The notes: a model not told the origin generated them from the letters alone. DNA of 64,000 nt from Lytechinus pictus (GCF_037042905.1 NC_087251.1:37878373-37942372), one strand, 5' to 3'. Shown: positions 25,401-36,885, counted from the stretch's first letter. A program made the numbers and translations.

Positions 25401-25868
25401 TTTTTACATCTCCCGGCCATGAAAAACTACCATTTCCATGTGCTTTTTTGTATGAGCATGTTGTCCACCTTGTAATGACTGTGCCAAAAAAAAGGGCAAG
25501 TTTGTGTTAATTAAAGTTAAAATAATGGAAGTTGTCTTTACACCCATGTCTTTACTATTTAATCTATTTCACTTGCCAAATGATATGGGATTAAGAGTGA
25601 ATTTGGATTGTACGATTTGTTTGAGGAAACATGTCCATGATTTGTTTAGATATTATCAATAAATGACATTTTAATTTCTTTTCTCTATATGTGTACACAG
25701 ATCAGGAAGATCGCCCCAGAGTACTACGATCCTCTTCCAACTCATGAATCCTTTGCAAAAGTCGTTTGGGACTTTGTCATGAGCCCCAAGATCGGACCTT
25801 ATGCTCGCGTGAAGCGACCCAACTCTATTGACCCCAGGTCCATTGACCCCTGGGATATGCCTCATTGA
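22353..25868 (+). CDS. DEGS1: Sphingolipid delta(4)-desaturase, five exons
   Basis: Joining 22353-22434, 23411-23733, 24291-24425, 24960-25244 and 25701-25868 gives a 330-residue protein, close to the roughly 323 of vertebrate DEGS1. Every junction is GT/AG and frame is kept throughout. All three di-iron histidine boxes of membrane fatty-acyl desaturases are present at family-typical positions: HEVGH 89-93, HQDHH 128-132, HMEHH 259-263. Several hydrophobic segments (about 43-60, 66-82, 104-120, 155-172, 190-222) fit a multi-pass ER membrane enzyme. The family introduces the 4,5-trans double bond into dihydroceramide, the last step of de novo ceramide synthesis, using electrons from cytochrome b5. 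The N-terminus ([19 protein letters not shown]) begins MG, so N-myristoylation is possible, as known for DES1. The C-terminus is about seven residues longer than in vertebrates. DES1 versus the DES2 hydroxylase cannot be settled by eye. Confidence 0.96.
22601..22917. mobile_element. MITE in DEGS1 intron 1
   Basis: AAGTCCACCGCACAC at 22601 and its near-perfect reverse complement ending GTGTGCGGTGGCCTT at 22917 form 23-bp terminal arms with three mismatches. The interior is AT-rich and non-coding. Confidence 0.8.
23411..23733 (+). CDS. DEGS1: DEGS1 exon 2
   Basis: Acceptor TCTCTTTCAG, donor TATCAG|GTAAAG. Encodes residues 28-135, including the first membrane hairpin and histidine boxes 1 (HEVGH) and 2 (HQDHH). 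Leaves in phase 0. Confidence 0.95.
24291..24425 (+). CDS. DEGS1: DEGS1 exon 3
   Basis: Acceptor TTTTGTATAG, donor CCGAAG|GTAATT. It is 45 codons, phase 0 at both ends. Encodes [15 protein letters not shown] and the conserved [10 protein letters not shown] segment. Confidence 0.94.
24960..25244 (+). CDS. DEGS1: DEGS1 exon 4
   Basis: Acceptor TTTTGCCAG, donor CCTCTG|GTGAGT. It is 95 codons, phase 0. Encodes the last membrane spans, [14 protein letters not shown], and histidine box 3 in [13 protein letters not shown]. Confidence 0.95.
25701..25868 (+). CDS. DEGS1: DEGS1 exon 5 (terminal coding exon)
   Basis: Acceptor GTGTACACAG, stop TGA at 25866-25868. Encodes the cytosolic tail starting [13 protein letters not shown], with an acidic/proline tail ending DPWDMPH that is longer than in vertebrate homologues. 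Confidence 0.94.
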   Translation: MRKIAPEYYDPLPTHESFAKVVWDFVMSPKIGPYARVKRPNSIDPRSIDPWDMPH

Positions 25869-27330
25869 TGTTCCTGTTTGTGATCGTTTGTTGGGTGTGT
25901 CTTTCTGCAATTGTATCGCTAGATTTCTACATAATTAATAGATAATTTTGTATATAGAATGATCAGGGTTGATCAAGTCAGGTGCTGAATCAAGTTTATG
26001 ATTCATTTAAATCCAATCCGATGAACTCTTTGATAAGTGATTAAGCCTAAATTGGGTATTACAAGAGAGTTCCATCCCAAATCAAGCATAAGTCCCAAAA
26101 TCTTGATTTAGTGCAAATTTGTTGATTTGTATACAGTTCGAACTACTCATTTTGCTTGATTCTGGAAATTATGCTCGACTTGTAATGTAACACAAGTTTC
26201 TTGCAGCGCCCCATAAGTTAGGAATATTTATTTGCAAAAACACTGATGTAAACATGGAAAAAACAAAGGGATAGTTCATGAAACCATACAACTCCCTTTG
26301 CACTCTCAATTATGTAAACAGTGAGTTCATGAATAATAATGATAATAGTGATATCTTATTGAACGCGCACACCGTCCAGAGATGCTCATGGCGCTAGCGC
26401 AGCAACAGTTCCTTTAGATGCAAATATTTTATACACATACATTACAAACAGCTACTTAGATATAAATAGAAATCTTAAATCACTGAAACTGGGTATTGGA
26501 TATTATTTACATTTACTACATGTAAATAGAATGTGAAGAAAGGTGACTCTACATGTAAATTCTCTTGGAAAACAGGAATTTGTTCAACTTTGGCAAAAAT
26601 GTGTCTAAGAACATGTAAATAAGACATGTTTTGCATAATCTGGTCTGAAGTAATGTTTAGAATTAAGTGATATGTAAATTTATGGAAGGTCAGCTTTTGC
26701 AGAATCTGCTGTGTGTCTGATGTCAAATTTTGTATAAAACTTGAATTGTCTGAATGGTTTGTATTCTTTAAAGATTAAGCTTTAAAATGCATTGTGAAAA
26801 GCAGTGTGAATACTAGTCCTTGGGTAGGATCTCATTTCATTTGGTAATTTCCTTGTTTTAAAAATTAATTCAGGGCAACTATCTCTTCTTTTTTATCAGA
26901 GAAGTAAAAACCAACTACTTGTAGATCAAGTGAATACAAACCTCATTTCATTGTCCTTCTTTTCACTGTGTGGTCATCATTGTATGTGGAGTGTTTTGTT
27001 AAAACAGTACTATGTTGCAGACACCTCCCCAAAACAAAAGGCACCTCACATTTCAGTGAGGTAAAGTATGATTAATTAACATGAAAAATCTATGTGTAAT
27101 TAAGATCAAATCAAGATGTTGGGAGTTCTCATATCCATTTAGATAAGTATATATTTTTTTCAATGAGGTGATGGAATTTTCCCCATAGAGTGGGGGTATT
27201 GTGCTCTCTGTGTGGAATACTAGATAGCTCTAATTGCTCAGGTAATGAACTGTGCTCACGAATAGTATTGTTATTGCATAATTCAATGTCTGGTGCATTT
27301 TCATAATAGGTTTAAACTAGAGGCTAGAGA
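25869..27330 (+). other. DEGS1 3'UTR and downstream sequence
   Basis: No AATAAA lies close to the stop, so the UTR may be long. The first clear AATAAA words are near 27957 and 28095. A TTTCTTGCAGCGCCCC fragment near 26193-26212 matches one end of the TTGCAAGAAA MITE family found elsewhere in the window. No further exon seen. Confidence 0.4.
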
Positions 27331-27476
27331 CCCTGGGAGCATTTTATGAAAAGTTATTGTCAATGATTTTTCACCGATGTTATACAAGCTACCAACAAAA
27401 TCCTTGCATGTGATTGGCTGAAGGTGAATTAGGCTGTGAAAATCACTGGCAAATCTTTAAATGAGATGCTCCCTAG
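27331..27476. mobile_element. Palindromic MITE, GGGAGCATTTTATGAA family
   Basis: CTGGGAGCATTTTATGAA at the left is matched by an inverted copy ending GAGATGCTCCCTAG at the right. Related copies lie at 45336-45474 and, more weakly, 48341-48470. Confidence 0.65.
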
Positions 27477-27479
27477 AAA

Positions 27480-29390
27480 GGTAAACAAGCAGGAATTGTT
27501 AGGTGTCATGAAACTTCTCAAATTATTAATTAGCTGTTTAGTTTCGTTTTCCTTTTGTATGTACTTTCTTTGTCTTTCAGATTGTGCCTATTGACATCTT
27601 CTGCAGGGGGAGGGGGCAAATTGGATTTTCATTAAATCAAAAAGCATTCATAATCATTTATGATTGATTGATGATCTTGTGTTTGGTGTTTATAGGTGGG
27701 AATTAAGGAAAATTCTTGATAAAGCCCAATGGAAATACTTGTAGTCTTTAAATTTTAATTTTAGTAGGTTGCTACATTTTATTAAGGAATTGTAATTTGT
27801 CATGTTTCAGTATGCATATTTATTTGACTACTTGATTTACTTTTTTTCTTTCCATAAATTCATCATATTGTGAAGATAAATCATGCTACAGCCAGACATG
27901 AATGTTATTCAGTTCTGAGAGAATATTAGCAGGAGAGCTGGCACAATTAAACATGAATAAATATGAATCATCAAGTCTTCTTTATAAATCAAGGCTTCTG
28001 TAAAATGTTTTTATTTTTAATGTCCAGGGATAACAAAGCTTAGCAGTGATCGTGGAACATTTTTCCACGATTGATTGCATTTACTACAATGTACAATAAA
28101 TCGTGAAAAATCAAGCATACGATTAGTCGATAACCTTTGTGTTATGGGACCTAGGTTGGTTTCTCGTCCTTCGGATGTAGATTCTGTCAAACATGTAATT
28201 TCCCACTCATCCATATAAAAAAAATTTGTGGGGGGGGGGATGGGGATCCTCTTCTATAAAAGAATCCTTCACACTTTTTACCAAAAGGGTTGGAAAATCT
28301 GCAGCGTTTAATATAAATTTGCTTTTGAATGGAAAGGAGAAATTCACCCTGACTTTAAGTTGGTTTGATAAAAGGAGAAAAAAATATTGAAGGTTTGATG
28401 AATATCCGTCAAAGAATAACAAAGTTATAAAGTATTTAACTTGATTTTGTGACTTCAGACAAGCTCCTCCATCTTTAACCATAATTTTCAATAAAAAAAT
28501 TGAATTGATCTGGAATTGCTCACATATTTGAGATCACAAATTTAAACATCTCGTACTGTTTGATAAATTTTCGTCAAATCTTCACCAATATTTTTCTAAA
28601 AAATGTTATGCTTTTGTTAAAAACAAATTATTTCAGTACTTCTCCTTGAAGATGCCAGTTTAACATTTTTTTTTCAAATTTGAAAAATTGTGAGGCAAAT
28701 AATCAGAGATTATGTCAATTTCTACAGTTTTGGCATGACAAAAAAAAACCCGACGAATTCATGAAAAATACTTATGTTCAATAATTATATTACTGTGTAT
28801 CAACTTGAGCTTCAATATACTTGGTATATCAATTTGTATCACAACATGGTACATTGAAAAAAGATTTCTGTATTTCAGAAAAATGGGGAACAGTGCTTTC
28901 TAAATTCTGAACACCCCATCACAGAAAATCAATGGTGTTTCCCGACAATAAATCTACCGTTCAGAAAATTCAAATATATGTGCAGTATGAAAAGCAAAGA
29001 ATTTGTAATATCCCCCCCCCCCCCAAAATAAGAAAAAGTGGCTGTATGCTGTAGGTTAGTGGGTACTTTTATAAATAACAAGAAACCATTTTGCAGATTT
29101 TTTGCAGTGTAAAAATATTAAAAGGATGGTGGATAAACAATAATACTCCACTTTTATATAGCACTTAATACATTGGAACGACGTCTGTAAGCGCTTTCGG
29201 ATATATCATTACCCCAGTCTTCGGATCCTTGCATGCCCACACACAAATGTATGCACCTCCACTCCCTGGGGAGCATTCCCCATAAATGGAATCCTTTGTA
29301 GGGGAATGCTAAAATCTGGCTGCTTACTCAAAACTGAAATTCAATTCTGGTTCAGATGGGTGTTCATGCACCAACTATCACATATTTCGA
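27480..29390. other. Gene-free stretch
   Basis: Only AT-rich sequence, a G9 run near 28231, a C run near 29013, and a hairpin AGCATTCCCC / GGGGAATGCT at 29272-29281 and 29301-29310. No exon supported. Confidence 0.4.
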
Positions 29391-29402
29391 AGTTCTTATT
29401 TT

Positions 29403-30370
29403 GGAGCTGCCAAATTTATTTGTTAAAAAACCCTATTCTTTCTCTTTTTTATCCTTTTTTCATGGCTAAAATAAAAAAATTATTTGAAATTTTGAAAAAC
29501 ATACCAAAATCATCCTTACCAGTTTCAAAATCCCATTTCTTGGGGGAAATCCTATTGTCACTTTCCCCTTAACAAGTGGAACGCCTCTTGCAGTCTTGCC
29601 TGCATTACGCGATTCGATATAGCAGCAGTGCTGATTTTGAAAACAGCTATTAAATAATTATTCACAAAAGAAAACACATAATAAAACACCATGTCCATTG
29701 ACCCAACGTGACCTTTGACCATGTGACCTAAGACATGTGCAAAACAATCATTCATACTTGATTACCCTTATGTCTATGTTTCATGAACTACATGTGTAGA
29801 TCAATAAACTTAAAAAGTTATGACAATTCCACAAATACCCCCAACATTATCAAAGTTAGTTGACCATAAATGACCTTTGACCTAGGTCATGTGACCTGAA
29901 ACTCGCACAGGATCTTCAGGGATACTTAATTGCTCTTATGTCTTAAGTTTCATGAGCTAGATCCATAAAATTTTAGTTATGACAATTCCACAAATACCCC
30001 AAACATGGTCAAAGTTTGTTGACCCTAAGCTATGACGACGTTTCAAAAACTTAACCTTGGTTAAGATTTCAATATTGATTCCCCCAATATGGTCCAAGTT
30101 CATTGACCCTAAATGACCTTTGACCTTGGTCATGTCACCTGAAACTCAGGCAGGATGTTTAGTAATACTTTATTACCCTTATGTCCAAGTTTCATGAACC
30201 AGGTCCATATACTTTTTAAGTTATGACATTTCAAAAACATAACCTTGGTTAAGATTTCAATGTTTGACGACGCCGCCGTCGGAAAAGTGGCGCCTATAGT
30301 CTCGCTCTGCTATACAGGCGAGACAACAATCCTACTAAATAGGATAAAATCCTACTCATTGGCAGCTCTG
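29403..30370. mobile_element. GGAGCTGCCAA element split by a later insertion
   Basis: GGAGCTGCCAA at 29403-29413 and TTGGCAGCTCTG at 30359-30370 are the same inverted ends seen in the intact copy at 32899-33104. The 770 bp between 29563 and 30330 belong to a different, tandem-core element, so the older one appears interrupted. Confidence 0.5.
29563..30330 (+). mobile_element. Tandem-core element (Helentron/pearl-like)
   Basis: The left segment with GCGATTCGATATAGCAGCAG (29607-29626) is shared with a second copy at 34850. The body is a tandem repeat of about 150-bp units, each with AAATGACCTTTGACC, CATGTGACCTGAAACTC, TTTCATGAACTAG and CAAATACCCCCAAC. The right end has a subterminal hairpin, GTCTCGC (30299-30305) with GCGAGAC (30318-30324). 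No terminal inverted repeats. This layout resembles the non-autonomous rolling-circle elements of marine invertebrates; the class is inferred from layout. Confidence 0.65.
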
Positions 30371-30425
30371 TAGTATATAGGTATTTTGTGATAGAGTGGG
30401 TATAAATGCACCTAAAATGCAAGGA

Positions 30426-32062
30426 TTAAAGGGATGGTCCAGGCTGAAAATATTTATATCTTAATACATAGACTTCACTGAGCAAAATGCCGAAAATTTC
30501 ATCAAAATCGGATAACAAATAATAAAGTAATTGAAGTTTAAAGTTAAGCAATATTTCGTGAAAACAGTCGTCATGAATATTCATTAGATGGGCCGATGAT
30601 GTCACATCCCCACTTTCCGTTTTCTTATGTTATTACATAAAATCATATTTTTTTCATTATTTCATACTGTGAATAATGTCTCCCTTATAATGAAATAAGT
30701 TACGGCAATACATATCTAATGCACTAAATAAGTTGTCAATCCAATTTTTCTAGTTCTTGGAGGAAAAAAATTAAATAAACCTAATTTCATATAATAAAAT
30801 ACAAAAGAACAAGTCAGTCAGACGGCAGGTCTCAAGAAAGTGGCTTCTTTCATGACTTGAGATGTTTTGCATATTTAATGAGCTTGATGCGGACCAAAAC
30901 ACCTCTTTTCATTCGGTCATTGCTGCTCTACTTGTGCATCGAATTTCATGAATTTGGTATCATTGTAAAGAAGAATTGTTCTTTCAGGTCATGTGTTTTA
31001 ATTTATTCAAAGATTTTGTAATATAGGTTAAAATTTTGATCTAAAATATGCTACAAAATAATTATTTTCACCTGAAAAAAGCTGCTATTTTCACACTTTA
31101 TTTTTGTTTGAGCCCAAATGATTTTTAGATCATGATAAAGCTGAATATGTATGCTTTAAAATGATATAGGTTTCAAAATAAGAATTGGTTTAATCGGGTC
31201 AAGATCACACTTTTCATTTGCCAAGTACATAAAGCAGCTTGAAAACAAGAATACTGCACTTTGATTGGTCAAAGAGACCACACACTGGCAAATTCCAACG
31301 GTTCCAGTGCCTGGGTTCATGGGAAGGTTACACTTCCCATGTGGTAATCTCCTCAAATACCCCGCGCCTGTTGTTCTGTGAACCTTATCCAGCCAATCAG
31401 AACTCTGGATTTCATGCAAGTACAAAATTTCAGAAATCTCGTCTTGTACCTTGGTGGGAAAAGTGTGATCTTGACCCGATTATAAGGTGCCGCATATCAA
31501 GAGTGGCATTGTGAGAAAGTACAGAAGTTCAGCTTTATGGTGATATAGATATCATTGAGGCTCAAAATAAAAAGGTTTGCACAATTTGCAAAAGAAAATA
31601 GAGGAAGAAAATTCAGTTTTGAGGCACATTTTCAGGGCAGAAATTTACTTATTTAACAAAATATTGTATACAAAATAAATAACCAATATGAAAGAGTAAC
31701 ATTTACTCTATCTGATGGTGCAATAATATTTCATTTAACTTGAGGTTAAAACAGGTAAATTCTTAAAGAAAATCTCACGAATCACGGCATTTTGCAAGGA
31801 TTCAGCCACAAGATGATTTGGATGAATCTGGCCTTTTTGCTCATTAGCATAGGGACCTGTGGTCTGTCTGAAGTGGGGATGTGACATCAGCCCACCTAAT
31901 GAATATTGACGACGACTGTTTTCACGCAATATTGCTCAACTTTAAAATTCAATAACTTTATTATTTGTTATCCAATTTTGATGAAATTTTCTGCATTTTG
32001 CTCAGTGAATTCTACTCTATTTACTAAGCTATAAATACTTTCAGCCAGGACCATCCCTTTAA
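30426..32062. mobile_element. TTAA-flanked transposon with about 185-bp TIRs
   Basis: TTAA at 30426-30429 and 32059-32062 bracket inverted arms. The left arm runs 30430-30613, beginning AGGGATGGTCCAGGCTGAAA, and the right arm 31870-32058. A TTAA target site fits piggyBac or Kolobok superfamilies. No transposase ORF, so non-autonomous. An internal perfect hairpin is listed separately. A diverged relative, split by an insertion, lies at 34680-36440. Confidence 0.85.
31192..31481. repeat. Internal 24-bp perfect inverted repeat
   Basis: The 24-bp arm at 31192-31215 is exactly matched by its reverse complement at 31458-31481. The loop contains further pairing words (GATTGGTC near 31263, CCAATCAG near 31394). 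It lies inside the TTAA element. Confidence 0.9.
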
Positions 32063-32111
32063 AAAGCTATTGACGAACTGAATTTGCTTCTCAACTTTTG
32101 AATTGCTTTAA

Positions 32112-32385
32112 TAATTGTGGAGCGTTGTGGCCCAGTGGATTAGTTGCCGGACTTTGAAACAGAGGGTCATGGGTTCGAATCCCAGCCATGGCGTAATTTC
32201 CTCCAGCAAGAAACTGATCCACAATGTGCTGCACTCAACCCAGGTGAGGTAAATGGGTACCGGTAGGAATTCCTTAAAAAGCTGTGTGCGCTATGAACGC
32301 CTAGCTTAGCCGGGTAATATAGGAGTGCCTTGAGCACCTAACAAGGTGGATATGTGCGCAATATAAATACCCTATATTAATATGA
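32112..32385 (+). mobile_element. tRNA-derived SINE
   Basis: The 5' part has RNA polymerase III promoter boxes: box A-like GTGGCCCAGTGG near 32128 and box B GGTTCGAATCCCAG near 32171. An unrelated body follows (TGAGGTAAATGGGTACC) and a tail with TTGAGCACCTAACAAGG and CAATATAAATACCC. The head is not a clean cloverleaf, so this is a retroposon, not a working tRNA gene. Confidence 0.8.
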
Positions 32386-32898
32386 CATAAAAAGAAACAA
32401 TCCCAAGAAAAAGACAATTTAACATGAAAATAAGGCTGGTTTATGCAATAGTTATTTGTTTATATCTGTTGCCAACTTACAGACTTGGAAGGATAGTGCA
32501 TCCCAATATAAAGTTGACTTCAATAAATGACATCCAATTAAACAAGCACCCCCTAATTAAATGGAATAAACAAAGGAATTAAATATATTCTGCAAAAAGA
32601 AATACAGGTAAGCAAAATGATCAGCTGATGTAATAAACACACTCAGTTTTGTACTTTTTGTGGAATCTGTGATAATGGATTTTCTTCATAGGTATGCATG
32701 AACCGTAATCTTTCCCTTCTTCCATTCAAGTGACAGAAAAGATTGTTGTAGGTATTCCGCAGGGAGCCAAACCAAGATTTACATTCTTGGTGCAAAAAAA
32801 TATTTGTGATATTTCAAAGTTCAAAATTCATATTTTTTTCCTCTCTCACTTGCTCTGCCCTTTTTTCTTTCCTGCAAGTTTTTCAAGTTAGTCTTTTC

Positions 32899-33104
32899 CA
32901 GAGCTGCCAACCTGAACAAGTACATTTCAGTATTTTAAAAGCTGAAAATAAGTATTTTGGTGAGGAAATCAGTATTTTCAAAGAAATATAATAGGACAAC
33001 ACATAAACTGAAACTTTAGAAATCAGTATTTTGTATGAAAACATCAGTATTTTTCACATTTTTCAGTACTAAATACGGAAAATAAGTACTACTTGGCAGC
33101 TCTG
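32899..33104. mobile_element. MITE with CAGAGCTGCCAA termini
   Basis: CAGAGCTGCCAA (32899-32910) and TTGGCAGCTCTG (33093-33104) are perfect inverted ends, flanked by CTTTTC at 32893-32898 and 33105-33110, a likely target duplication. The inside repeats CAGTATTTT in an AT-rich context. The CAGAG start fits hAT-type ends. Confidence 0.8.
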
Positions 33105-33232
33105 CTTTTCCCATCCTCAACTCACCCAACAATTGAACAATCAATACAAGTTTTAGCTGACTCTTAAAAAAAAATAAAAAAGCCATGTTTTTATCTGTGT
33201 ATTCTTAACAATACCCTAGCTTATTCAATGTT

Positions 33233-33513
33233 TTAAGGCCTGGTCCAACTGCCTACGGACACATAACGTACTCATAACGGATACAGCGGACAAGTAAAAT
33301 TTCGGGGTGGCTCCATCCTTTTTCATCCGCTCCGGAAAATGGACAAAATTGGCGAACAATGAAATCAGTGGACGGATGCTCGATGGATATAGTGTATGAA
33401 ACACATATGCAAGGAGCACACAACAGATACATAACGTTTTCCAACGGATGGCAGGATTCTTTTCCGTTTAACATCCTCTCTGCATCCGTAAGTGCAGTGG
33501 GACCAAGCCTTTA
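33233..33513. mobile_element. MITE with AAGGCCTGGTCC termini
   Basis: TTAAGGCCTGGTCCAACTGC at the left and the inverse of TAAAGGCTTGGTCCCACTGC at the right form about 20-bp terminal repeats. Shorter GGATG/CATCC pairs occur inside. No coding capacity. Confidence 0.75.
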
Positions 33514-34499
33514 GCCAGACTTCTTTTTCAAAAGAAGGATTGTTAGATACAGTAGTACACGGATCTACTGTCATAATCTGACCCCTTTGAATGAACTCCT
33601 GGGGGAACTGTCATTTCGTGATGGACACCAAGCTTGTTCACAAAAACTAGTTTAGGATCCATTTTAAAAATCCAGGTACGATTATAGTTTCAACATTGTA
33701 ATGACAGTATTCTCTGGCATTCAAATTACGATCACTCATTTATGATAGTTTGCACACAATTTACAAAAATAAGTTCTATACTTGAGGATATTTTGAATAA
33801 AAACACATTAAGTATTTAATGTTCATGTAAGAAAAACAAAATTCTTGCAAAAAAAAAATAGTACATTAAAGAGTTCATAATACTGAACAGTCTGCATACA
33901 AAAAATACTGGCCAGTACCATAATTTTTGGCAAGATATTATAGACTTACAGCACAAAAACAGGTGCAAAACCTGGGGGGTGGGCGCACTCGGTAATGTTT
34001 GGTTGTTAATAAACTCAGAATACAAATGTATATGATACAGCTGATCCCAATTTTCAGCCCTAAATTTCAGTTCCTAACATTGCGATTTCTGAAGCCACAC
34101 ATAACTTTCCACACTTCAATTTGCTTTATTTTCCTTCCTTTCAGCCATGAATTTAACTAGAGTAGTACATTTCCAGTGCTGTTACCGAGAGCCCCATTTT
34201 AAGACCCAAGTTTAGTTCCACAGCCCCCAATTTGCAACTTCGCCACAGCATATAGGTATCATTTTATACGTTGAGAGCCTCCCGCCCTCAGGGAGGCTCA
34301 ACATTATATATTAAACATATTACTCTGAGACAAATCTTATGAGATCAAACTCAATTTTGAAAAATTATCCAAAAAACATATTAGCTCTATAATCGCAAAG
34401 GAGGCGAGATATGAACATTTTAACCAACGTATTACACTACATATATATTTAAAAGGATGTAAATATAAGGGATATGTTGAGATAAAATGAAGACAGTTC

Positions 34500-34630
34500 A
34501 GAAAGATACTACTATGGTAACTTTGCCATCCAATGGTATCACTGATCAGCAGCCAATCAAAATCAAGGATCCCATGCAAGTTACATTTGCTTGAAAGGTT
34601 ATCACAATGGTAACTTTTATGCTATGGGGC
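34500..34630. mobile_element. MITE, GTTACCATNNTGGTAAC family (copy 1)
   Basis: CTATGGTAACTTTGCCATCC is followed at the right by the inverted CACAATGGTAACTTTTATGC. It is a shorter, more diverged copy of the element at 38610-38768. Confidence 0.55.
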
Positions 34631-34679
34631 CGTGGTGCACTGAAGGATAGTTCAAGGAAACAGTGGTAACATACATGTA

Positions 34680-36440
34680 CACAGTCAGTCGGCAAGCCCT
34701 CAAAAAGTAGCTTCTTTTATCCAAGTGATGATCATGACTGGAGTGTTTTGCAGTGTTAAAGAGCTTGGTACAGACCAAAACACTTCTTTTTGTTCGGCCA
34801 TTGCTGCTCTAAATATTGACCAAATTTCATGTTTTTGGTATCTTTATAAAGAACAAGTGGAATGCCTCTGGCCGTCTCACCTGCATCACGCGATTCAATA
34901 TAGCAGCAGTGCTGATTTTGAAAACTACTATAACTCGCACAAGACGTTCAGTGATACTTGGTTACTCTTATTTCCACGTTTTATGAACTAGACCAATACA
35001 CTTATAGAGATATGATGGCAATTCAACAAATACCCCCAACGTGGCCAAAGTTCTTTGACCTTGATCATGTGACCTGAAAGTCGCACAGGATGTTCAGTGA
35101 TACTTGATTACTATTATGTCCAAGTTTTATGAACTAGACCAACACAATTTCAAATTTATGGCTGTAATTCAACAAATACCCCAATTTGGCCAAAGTTCAT
35201 TGACCCTAAATGACCTTTGACCTTGATCATGTGACCTGAAACTTGCACAGGATGTTCAGTAATACTTGATTACTATTATGTCCAAGTTTCATGAATCAGA
35301 TCCATAAACTTTCAAAGTTATGATGGTAATTCAACAGATACCCCCAATTCGGCCAAAGTTCATTGACCCTAAATGACCTTTGACCTTGGTCATGTGATGT
35401 GAAACTCAAGCAGGATGTTCAGTGATACTTGATTAACCTTATGTATAAGTTTCATGAACTAGGTCCATATATTTTCTAAGTTATGATGACATTTCAAAAA
35501 CTTAACCTTAGGTTAAGATTTTGATGTTGATTCCCCCAACATGGTCTAAGTTCATTGACCCTAAATGACCTTTGACCTTGGTCATGTGACATGAAACTCA
35601 GGCAGGATGTTCAGTAATACTTGATTAACCTTATTGTAATATAGGGGAAACTTTTGATCTAAAACATGAAACAAAATTATTTTCATGCAACAAAAGTTGT
35701 TTTTACACTTTAATTTCTATTTGAGCCCAAATGATTGTATTAGATTATGATAAAGCTGAAGATCTAAGCTTTAATATGATATAATTTTTATAAGAGGTAT
35801 TTCAGATGGGTCAGCAGCCAGCTTTTCATAGGCCAAGTACATTTAGCAGCTCAAAAACAAGAATACTGCGCTCTGATTGGTCATAGAGACCACACACCCA
35901 CGCAAATTCCAATGTTCCCACACTCGACCTCGGCAAGGTCAAACTCACCATGTGGTAATCTCTTCAAATTACCCTCGCCTGTTGTTTTGAAAACATTATT
36001 CAGCCAATCAGAACTTTATGTTACTCAAAATTTCAGAAATCTCGTCTTGCATCTTGATGGAAAAAGCTGGCTGCTGACCCATCTAAAAGGTTCACATATC
36101 AAGAGTGACATTGTAAGAAAGTAGAGTTTCGAGCATTTTGATGATATAAATAATGTTTGTTCCCAAAACACAAAATTTTACACAATTTGCAAGAGAAAAC
36201 AGAGGAAGAAAACTCTGTTTGAGGCATCTTTTCAGACCTGAAATTCACTTATGTATCAAAATATTTTATTCAAAAGAAATAACCAAGAGTAACGTTTACT
36301 CTTTCCTATGGTACAAAAATAATCAATTTTACTCAAGGAGAAAATGGTTAAATTCTTTGAGAGAAAAGTCTCACAATTCACGAGATTTTGCAGGGATATA
36401 AATTCAGCCACGAGAGGACTTGGATAAATCTTGCTCATTA
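34680..36440. mobile_element. Second copy of the TTAA-element core, split
   Basis: 34680-34849 matches 30810-30975, and 35640-36440 matches about 31020-31840, of the TTAA element. The two halves are separated by the tandem-core insertion at 34850-35635. The outer TIRs of copy 1 are not recognisable here. Its internal hairpin (35804-35827 with 36062-36084) is intact although its sequence differs from copy 1. Confidence 0.75.
34850..35635 (+). mobile_element. Tandem-core element nested in a transposon
   Basis: Begins with the shared left segment (GCGATTCAATATAGCAGCAG, 34889-34908), then three to four tandem units of the core found at 29563-30330, with TGACCTTTGACCT at 35211, 35374 and 35566. 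It sits inside the element of 34680-36440, so it inserted later. The right-end hairpin seen in copy 1 is missing. Confidence 0.7.
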
Positions 36441-36529
36441 ACACAGGGGCTTGCAGACTGACTGTACAATGCCTATCAAGTGACATTCAGGAATCAACAG
36501 CCCAATCACAAACCTGCATGGTGCCAATT

Positions 36530-36885
36530 CGTCCACTCACCACATGGTCTACCTTCATTTAGTCTAATGCCATTCTGTCCAACATTTCGTCTAACGACCA
36601 TTTGGTCCAATCATCACTTCGTCTATAACCATTTCGTCTCATAAACAATTGGTCTAATATTCATTTTATTTTCATTCATTTTGCCCAATAAACACTTCGT
36701 CTATTTAGACCAAATTGTATATGGACTACATGGCAATTGGACCAACTGGTAATTAGACGAAATGGTGAGTGGACGAAAAGGCAATTAGACCATGTGGATA
36801 TTGGATGAACTGATGGTAGACTAATGATAGTAGACAAGTTGGCAATTGGACGAATTGGCATTGGACCAAATGAAAATAAACCAAA
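36530..36885. repeat. Foldback of short TTTCGTCTAA-type units
   Basis: The left half carries many variants of CCATTTCGTCTAA and CCATTTGGTCCAA. The right half carries their inverses (TTAGACGAAATGG, TTGGACCAAATG). Units are about 15-25 bp, so the whole is an inverted repeat built of degenerate short tandem repeats. Confidence 0.7.

Noticed and set aside
29563..30330. CRISPR-like regular repeats
   Set aside because: Units are about 150 bp, diverged along their whole length and lack spacer structure; the genome is eukaryotic.
32112..32190. Functional tRNA gene
   Set aside because: Box A and B are present but stems do not close into a cloverleaf and a SINE body follows directly.
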